Origin: JBHGBM01 sp041946965
GTDB taxonomy: Bacteria > Acidobacteriota > Terriglobia > Bryobacterales > Bryobacteraceae
Direction of reading: 5' to 3'
Length of the DNA stretch: 53,819 nt
NCBI GenBank assembly: GCA_041946965.1
Contig: JBHGBM010000063.1
Span: forward strand, 1 to 53,819
The position numbers and the translations under genes are program-made. Positions 48,968-53,819 of this stretch are shown one piece after another. Position 1 is the first letter of the stretch, and each line of letters begins with the position of its first letter. The notes under the pieces are model-generated. The model was not told the DNA's origin, did not search any database, and saw nothing but the letters and a program-made list of their open reading frames with translations.

Positions 48968-48975
48968 TAAAATAC
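48968..48975. promoter_or_regulatory. Overlapping opposed -10 elements between divergent starts
   Basis: The 18-base spacer reads TAAAAT (48968-48973) toward the FAD oxidoreductase at 48981 and, on the minus strand, TATTTT (48975-48970) toward the SGNH esterase at 48962. Each ends 6-7 bases before its start codon, so both mRNAs would be leaderless or nearly so, and both -35 regions would lie inside the other gene. Confidence 0.4.
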
Positions 48976-48980
48976 AATGC

Positions 48981-50738
48981 ATGCTGCCCGTGGTATTCGC
49001 CCTTCTGCTCGCACCCCAGTCCGTGCTGGTGGAAGCCGAGGGCTTCGAACAGCACGGCGGCTGGGTGCTGGACCAGCAATTCATGGATCAGATGGGGTCG
49101 CCGTTTCTCCTCGCGCACGGACTGGGAGTGCCGGTGGCCGACGCGCAGACCACGGTGCGGCTGCCCGCGCCGGGGTCGTACCGCGTGTGGGTGCGCACGC
49201 GGGACTGGGTCGCGCCGCACTCGCCGGGGCGTTTCCAGTTGCTGATCGGCGGCCGGCCGCTGGCGGCCACGTTCGGCGCCGGGGCCGCCGGATGGCACTG
49301 GCAGGACGGCGGCACGATCCGCCTCGGCCGCGATGTGCAACTGCGGCTGCACGACCTCACCGGCTTTGACGGCCGCTGCGACGCCATTCTGTTTTCGCGC
49401 GATCCGAAGTGGCGGCCGCCCGAAGGCGCGCCGCTGGCGGCGTTTCGCCGGCAGTCGCTCGGGCTGCCGGCGCGCGCGCCGGACGCGGGGGCGTTCGACC
49501 TGGTGGTGGTGGGCGGCGGCATGGCGGGAACGGCAACCGCGATTTCGGCCGCGCGGCACGGGCTGCGCGTGGCCCTGGTGCAGGACCGTCCGGTGCTCGG
49601 CGGCAACAACAGCTCGGAAGTGCGGGTACACCTGGGGGGCAAGATCAACCTGGAACCGTATCCCGCGCTCGGCGCGGTGGTGGCGGAACTCGATTCCGGG
49701 CGGGCAGGCAACGCGCAGCCCGCGGCCAACTACGACGATGAGAAGAAGCTCGCGGTGGTGCGCGCGGAGAGGAACATCCGCCTGTTCCTGAACCAGCGCG
49801 GGGTGAAGGTGGAGATGAACGGGGCGCGCATCGCCGCGGTGATCGCCGCGGACGTGCGCACGGGCCGGGAGATGCGCTATACCGCGCCGCTGTTCGCCGA
49901 TTGTACGGGCGACGGCGCCATCGGCGCGCTCGCCGGGGCCGATTTCCGTGTGGGCCGCGAGAGCCGCGCCGAAACCGGCGAATCGCTCGCGCCCGAAACC
50001 GCGGACCGCATGGTGATGGGCGCCTCCATCATGTGGTACGGCGTGGAGACGGACAAGCCCGCGCCCTTCCCCGAATGCCCGTGGGCCGTGCCGTTCGACG
50101 AGGCGAATGCGTTGCACGCGCTTCGCGGAGACTGGAACTGGGAAACCGGCCTCAACCGCGACCAGGTGGCGGATGCCGAAGCCATACGCGACTACGGCCT
50201 GCGCGCCGCCTTCGGCAACTGGGCGTTTCTGAAGAACCGCAGCACGCAGCGGGCGAAGTACGAGCGCGCGCGGCTGGAGTGGGTGGCCTACGTGGCGGGA
50301 AAGCGCGAATCGCGCAGGCTGCTCGGCGACGTGATCCTGCGGGAGCAGGATGTCGTCAACCGCGTGGCGTATCCGGACGCCTCTTTCACCACGACCTGGA
50401 CCATAGACCTGCACTATCCCGAGCCGAAGAACTCCGCCGCCTATCCCGGACAGGAGTTTCGCACCATTGCCAGGCACGTGAAGATCGAGCCTTACGCCGT
50501 GCCCTACCGGTGTCTCTACTCGCGCAACATCGCAAACCTGTTCATGGCCGGGCGGAACATCAGCGTGACGCACGCGGCGCTCGGCACCGTGCGGGTGATG
50601 CGCACTACCGGCATGATGGGCGAGGTGGTTGGCATGGCTGCGGCGGTCGCGCGGCGGCACAACACGACCCCGCGCGGAGTCTACCGGGATCACCTGGAGG
50701 AACTGAAGGCGCTTCTGCGGCGCGGCGCGGGAAAGTAG
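48981..50738 (+). CDS. FAD-dependent oxidoreductase with N-terminal carbohydrate-binding-like domain
   Basis: A 585-residue protein. A short hydrophobic start (LPVVFALLLAP) suggests export. A beta-sandwich (about 18-140: VLVEAEGFEQHGGWVLDQQF, PGSYRVWVRTRDWVAPH) resembles carbohydrate- or golvesin-like binding modules. The FAD domain has FDLVVVGGGMAGTATAISAA with GGGMAG at 178-183, then LGGNNSSEVRVHLGG, FADCTGDG and the closing FMAGRNISVTHAALGTVRVM. This is the family often encoded in polysaccharide-degradation loci of Planctomycetes and Acidobacteria; the substrate is not known. It diverges from the SGNH/heparinase pair and heads a plus-strand run with two beta-propellers. Confidence 0.87.
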   Translation: MLPVVFALLLAPQSVLVEAEGFEQHGGWVLDQQFMDQMGSPFLLAHGLGVPVADAQTTVRLPAPGSYRVWVRTRDWVAPHSPGRFQLLIGGRPLAATFGAGAAGWHWQDGGTIRLGRDVQLRLHDLTGFDGRCDAILFSRDPKWRPPEGAPLAAFRRQSLGLPARAPDAGAFDLVVVGGGMAGTATAISAARHGLRVALVQDRPVLGGNNSSEVRVHLGGKINLEPYPALGAVVAELDSGRAGNAQPAANYDDEKKLAVVRAERNIRLFLNQRGVKVEMNGARIAAVIAADVRTGREMRYTAPLFADCTGDGAIGALAGADFRVGRESRAETGESLAPETADRMVMGASIMWYGVETDKPAPFPECPWAVPFDEANALHALRGDWNWETGLNRDQVADAEAIRDYGLRAAFGNWAFLKNRSTQRAKYERARLEWVAYVAGKRESRRLLGDVILREQDVVNRVAYPDASFTTTWTIDLHYPEPKNSAAYPGQEFRTIARHVKIEPYAVPYRCLYSRNIANLFMAGRNISVTHAALGTVRVMRTTGMMGEVVGMAAAVARRHNTTPRGVYRDHLEELKALLRRGAGK

Positions 50739-50774
50739 CCCACGCTGCGGCGCCACTGCCCTCGGGGCAGGTCG

Positions 50775-50780
50775 TATACT
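50775..50780 (+). promoter_or_regulatory. -10-like TATACT before the first beta-propeller gene
   Basis: TATACT ends 12 bases before ATG 50793 in the 54-base gap after the FAD oxidoreductase. There is no good Shine-Dalgarno sequence in between. The leader would be a few bases long. Confidence 0.4.
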
Positions 50781-50792
50781 GTTGGGTTGCCT

Positions 50793-52064
50793 ATGAGAGC
50801 CGTCATCCTTGTTTTGCTTGCCGCCGCGCTGTTGCCGGCCCAATCGCCGCCGCGGGTTTCGATCCACGCGCGCTTCTTTCCCGGCCTCGAAACCATGGAC
50901 GGCAATTGGGCCGCCCTGTTTTACGCCAGCGACGGGAAAGTGTATGCCGGCCTCGCCAACCACGGCGGCTCCGGCCACCTCGTGTACTACGACAGCAAGA
51001 CGGACCGCATGCACGACGCCGGCAGCCTGAACGACCTTACGGGCGAGGCGCAGTCCGGCCGCGGTCCGCAATCCAAAATCCACGCCAAGTTCGGCGAAGG
51101 CAAGGACGGCCGCATCTACTTCGGCACACACGGCGGATACTGGTGGAACTACTCGCGGTACGCCACCAAGGAAGGCTACCCCGGCGCGCACTGGATGGCC
51201 TACGATCCGAAGACCGGCCGCACGGAGGATTTCGGTCTCGGCGTTCCCAACCAGGGCGTCAACACCGGCGCCTACGATCCGCTGTTCAACCGCATCTACG
51301 GCCTGACCCATCCCCGCGGAGAGTTCGTGTACTACGACGTGGCCGCGCGCAAGGCGGTGAACAAGGGCCGCGTCAACAACTTCGAGTCCGTCTGCCGCAC
51401 CCTGGGGATCGACCCCGAGGGCTACGTCTACGGCAGCTTCGGCCTGGGGCAGCTATTCCGCTACGATCCCCGCACGGATGCGATCACGGAACTCTCCTGC
51501 CGCGTCCCCATTCGGGAGAAGGGCATTTCGCTGGGCCGCGATTACAATAAGTCCGAAACCGCGTGGCGCACCGTGGTGTGGGATGCGGAGACGCGCCGGT
51601 TCTACGGCGTGGAGGAGAGCGCCACCATCTTGTTCTCCTTCGATCCGCGCGCGGGCAAGGACGGCGAGATCAAGCGGCTGGGCCAGCTTGCCATCCCCTA
51701 CTACGCGGAACGCCGGGACGTGCCTTACGCCACCTTGGCCCTGACCCTGGGCCGCGACCGGAAGCTTTACTACGGGGCTTCGGCGCGCGAGTTCGACTAC
51801 GGCGGAAGCGCGGGCGCGGGAACCGCGCACCTGATCACCTACGACCTGAAGACCGGAAAAACAGAGGACTTGGGCGAGATGATGCTGGAGGACGGCAGCC
51901 GCGTGTTCGGCGTCAACGCCGCGGACACCGGCGCCGACGGAGCGATCTATATGATCGGCGCGGTGGAGCACAAGCCGCAGCCGGGCAAACCCGTCCTGGC
52001 GGGCGGGCGCATCGGCAAGGACTACTTCCGCCTGGCGCTGCTGATCTACCGGCCGCGGCGGTAA
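50793..52064 (+). CDS. Secreted beta-propeller protein (first of a tandem pair)
   Basis: A 423-residue exported protein. A signal (RAVILVLLAAALLPAQ) is followed by repeated propeller blades of the form DGKVYAGLANHGGSGHLVYYD, DGRIYFGTHGGYWWNYSRY, LFNRIYGLTHPRGEFVYYD and EGYVYGSFGLGQLFRYDP. The blades resemble those of SMP-30-like or kelch-like proteins. No catalytic residues are evident, so it may bind a sugar or act as a lyase-like enzyme. It resembles the next gene in blade pattern. Function unknown; association with the carbohydrate locus is by position. Confidence 0.8.
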   Translation: MRAVILVLLAAALLPAQSPPRVSIHARFFPGLETMDGNWAALFYASDGKVYAGLANHGGSGHLVYYDSKTDRMHDAGSLNDLTGEAQSGRGPQSKIHAKFGEGKDGRIYFGTHGGYWWNYSRYATKEGYPGAHWMAYDPKTGRTEDFGLGVPNQGVNTGAYDPLFNRIYGLTHPRGEFVYYDVAARKAVNKGRVNNFESVCRTLGIDPEGYVYGSFGLGQLFRYDPRTDAITELSCRVPIREKGISLGRDYNKSETAWRTVVWDAETRRFYGVEESATILFSFDPRAGKDGEIKRLGQLAIPYYAERRDVPYATLALTLGRDRKLYYGASAREFDYGGSAGAGTAHLITYDLKTGKTEDLGEMMLEDGSRVFGVNAADTGADGAIYMIGAVEHKPQPGKPVLAGGRIGKDYFRLALLIYRPRR

Positions 52065-52075
52065 ATGGAGAATTC

Positions 52076-53254
52076 ATGAACTCGAAGCACCTTATCCCCC
52101 TCATGCTGGCAACTCTTTGCGTGCAGGCGGCCGCACAGCGAGACCCGCGGTATGACGACTCGGTGGTCTCGCAGGTTCGCATCGACCTGCGCGATCTCGG
52201 CTATCCGCCCGTGGATGTGATTCCGTCCGATGAGTCCGCCATCCGCGCGCTCACGGTGGCTCCGGATGGCAGGATCTACGGGGCGACCAGCGGGACGCGC
52301 GCGCACCTGTTCGTGCTCGACCCGCGGCACGGGTATGTGGTCCCGCTGGGGCGACTGCCCGATAAAGTGGTGCACCACGCGCTCGCCGCCGGCGCGAACG
52401 GCGAAGTGTACATCGGCATGGCGCCCGCGGTGGACAACAACGGCGAGGGCTTCGCCAATTACCCCGGAGGGCATCTGCTCAAGTACATCCCCAAGGGCGA
52501 GCGCTCCACCATAAGAATGGATGTGGCGTGCCCGGTGGAAGACCTCGGCATTCCTGTCAAGGGCCAGGGGATCTACGCCCTCACCATCGACCCCAAACTC
52601 GGCGCGGTGTACGGGCTCACCTACCCCGAGGGCGATTTCTTCAGCTTCCGGAACGGCGTTTTCAAGACCCACGGCCGCGTGGCGAGCGCGAAGATGCCCG
52701 GCGAGAAGTTCGAAAACGAAAAGAACATCGGCCGCGCGCTCATCGTGGACAACAACGGCGACGTGTACACCAGCGGTTCCGGCGTGCTGGTGCGCTTCCG
52801 CGTGAAGACGCAGGAACTGGAACCGTTGAAAGCCGCCGTCGCCACCGTGCGGGGCCGCGAGGAATACAACCGCGTGGATGCGTGGACGAAGGACGAAGCC
52901 GGCAATCTCTACGGCGGCAGCTCCGACGGCTACCTGTTCCGCTTCGACCCGGAGCGCGGGCGCATGGAGAACCTGGGCAAGCCGCTCAACCAGTACCGCA
53001 TCCGCGGGCTGGTGATGGCGCGCAACGGCAAGCTCTACGGCATCGGCGGCGATACCGACGAGCTGGCGCGCCTGTTCAGCTACGACCCGGCGCGCGGCGT
53101 TTACGAAATGCTTGGCATGATCGACGTGAACCGGCGGCCGTACTATTCGTGGCAGGGCTACGTTTTCGATTCCATGGCCGTGGGAAACGACGGCACGGTG
53201 TACATGGGCCAGGCCGAACGCAAATCGAAGCTATACCTCTTCTATCCGGAATAG
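52076..53254 (+). CDS. Secreted beta-propeller protein (second of a tandem pair)
   Basis: A 392-residue exported protein. A signal (NSKHLIPLMLATLCVQAAAQ) is followed by blades such as DGRIYGATSGTRAHLFVLDP, LGAVYGLTYPEGDFFSF, DGYLFRFDPERGRMENLG and GKLYGIGGDTDELARLFSYDP. GLTYPEGDFFSF parallels GLTHPRGEFVYY of the gene before, so the pair probably arose by duplication and then diverged. GGAG lies 7 bases before ATG 52076, an ordinary ribosome-binding site, 11 bases after the preceding stop. Function unknown. Confidence 0.82.
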   Translation: MNSKHLIPLMLATLCVQAAAQRDPRYDDSVVSQVRIDLRDLGYPPVDVIPSDESAIRALTVAPDGRIYGATSGTRAHLFVLDPRHGYVVPLGRLPDKVVHHALAAGANGEVYIGMAPAVDNNGEGFANYPGGHLLKYIPKGERSTIRMDVACPVEDLGIPVKGQGIYALTIDPKLGAVYGLTYPEGDFFSFRNGVFKTHGRVASAKMPGEKFENEKNIGRALIVDNNGDVYTSGSGVLVRFRVKTQELEPLKAAVATVRGREEYNRVDAWTKDEAGNLYGGSSDGYLFRFDPERGRMENLGKPLNQYRIRGLVMARNGKLYGIGGDTDELARLFSYDPARGVYEMLGMIDVNRRPYYSWQGYVFDSMAVGNDGTVYMGQAERKSKLYLFYPE

Positions 53255-53310
53255 CCCGGCGGCGCGGCCCGCGCCTGCGTGGCGTTCTGGACCGATAACA
53301 TCCCACCGGA

Positions 53311-53316
53311 TACAAT
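53311..53316 (+). promoter_or_regulatory. -10-like TACAAT before the ABC ATPase
   Basis: TACAAT lies 12 bases upstream of ATG 53329, in the 74-base gap after the second propeller gene. No clear -35. It suggests the ABC transporter gene has its own short-leader promoter. Confidence 0.35.
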
Positions 53317-53328
53317 GAGACGCACGCC

Positions 53329-53819
53329 ATGATCCGCATGCGCAACGTGGAGAAGTACTACGAGGCGGGCTACGGCCGCACCTATGTACTGCGCCGCATC
53401 GACCTGGATATCGCCGAAGGCGAGTTCCTCACCATCATGGGGCCTTCCGGAGCGGGCAAGTCCACGCTGCTCAGCATTCTCGGCATGCTGGACGGCGCCT
53501 GGAGCGGCGAGTTCGACTTTTTCGGCCATGCCGTTCACAAGATGAAGCCCAAGCAGCGCGTAGATCTCAACAAGAAGTACATCGGCTTCGTCTTCCAGAG
53601 CTATCACCTCATTGACAGCCTGACGGTCTACGAGAATCTGGAAATCCCGCTCACCTACCGGAACGTGAAGTCCTCCGAGCGCGCCGCCACCGTATGCGAT
53701 GCGCTGGACCGCTTCCACATCGTGGGCAAGCGCGACCTCTACCCCAACCAGCTTTCCGGCGGGCAGCAGCAGCTCGTGGCGGTGGCGCGCGCGGTGATCG
53801 CCAACCCCAAGCTGATCCT
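53329..53819 (+). CDS. ABC transporter ATP-binding protein (MacB/LolD type), 3' end beyond window
   Basis: The first 163 residues of an ABC ATPase. They read MIRMRNVEKYYEAGYG, then Walker A GPSGAGKST (about residues 41-49), a Q-loop FVFQSYHLIDSLTVYENLEIPL, and the signature LSGGQQQLVAVARAVIANPK before the window ends, so Walker B is not seen. The pattern fits the MacB/LolD/FtsE group that serves efflux or lipoprotein-release permeases. The gene has no stop in the window and is therefore partial. It starts 74 bases after the propeller gene. Confidence 0.92.
   Translation, partial: MIRMRNVEKYYEAGYGRTYVLRRIDLDIAEGEFLTIMGPSGAGKSTLLSILGMLDGAWSGEFDFFGHAVHKMKPKQRVDLNKKYIGFVFQSYHLIDSLTVYENLEIPLTYRNVKSSERAATVCDALDRFHIVGKRDLYPNQLSGGQQQLVAVARAVIANPKLI

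Noticed and set aside
47907..51311. A minus-strand open frame of 1134 residues running past the SGNH esterase
   Set aside because: Beyond 48962 it runs antisense to the FAD oxidoreductase and a propeller gene and has no family-like content. Long antisense open frames are common at this GC content. Only 47907-48962 is coding.
1..53819. Prophage, insertion sequence, integron or CRISPR array
   Set aside because: No transposase, integrase, phage structural gene or regularly spaced direct repeat was seen on either strand.

Overview
The window is a gene-dense, high-GC bacterial chromosome segment with about 46 genes, no gene-free stretch above 300 bases, no insertion sequence, no CRISPR array and no rRNA. 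The family mix points to Acidobacteriota, probably a Solibacter/Bryobacter-like member of Bryobacterales. The pointers are an Oar-like outer-membrane barrel overlapping a VWFA-related acidobacterial-type protein, TAT-exported Gfo/Idh/MocA oxidoreductase, many secreted beta-propeller and carbohydrate-active proteins, and a class II tRNA-Tyr. The taxonomic call is inference from gene families.

Layout. 1-6 kb: the edge of a tRNA-Tyr gene, an oxidoreductase, aroK with glycerate kinase, then a LON-substrate-domain protein, a TonB-like protein and a HAD phosphatase. 6.1-12.4 kb: a tight three-gene module made of a LysM-like/peptidoglycan-binding protein, a 1270-residue OmpA-like plus zinc-metallopeptidase protein, and an overlapping candidate lipoprotein. 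It resembles cargo and accessory proteins of contractile injection systems (T6SS/eCIS) but no injection machinery is present. This is the best candidate here for a poorly described system. 12.5-21 kb: GAPDH, the Oar-like/VWA pair, an S2P/CBS protease and TerC. 21-25.4 kb: minus-strand truB, M28 peptidase, two methyltransferases and a GT2 glycosyltransferase. 25.4-29.4 kb: rodZ, pgsA, hflX, hfq and a dksA-like gene. 29.5-41.6 kb: a long minus-strand run with S41 protease, ddl, arginase, a broken asnS, a sugar isomerase-like TIM barrel, gamma-glutamyltransferase, rlmB, homoserine dehydrogenase, an MCE protein and a glycoside hydrolase. 41.7-53.8 kb: a LolA-like and an acyltransferase-like protein, a calcineurin-like phosphatase, then a carbohydrate locus (heparinase II/III, SGNH esterase, FAD oxidoreductase, two beta-propellers), ending in a truncated ABC ATPase.

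Cross-cutting points. Neighbouring genes often overlap by 1-4 bases, which suggests translational coupling. Several divergent gene pairs have opposed -10-like elements overlapping in a few bases, and many starts have a -10-like hexamer only 6-12 bases upstream, so short-leader or leaderless mRNAs are likely. asnS has lost an internal block of roughly 80 codons together with the reading frame, through either decay or assembly error. The hflX reading frame has no ATG/GTG/TTG upstream of a conserved N-terminal block. The pgsA-hflX spacer holds an unexplained set of inverted repeats.
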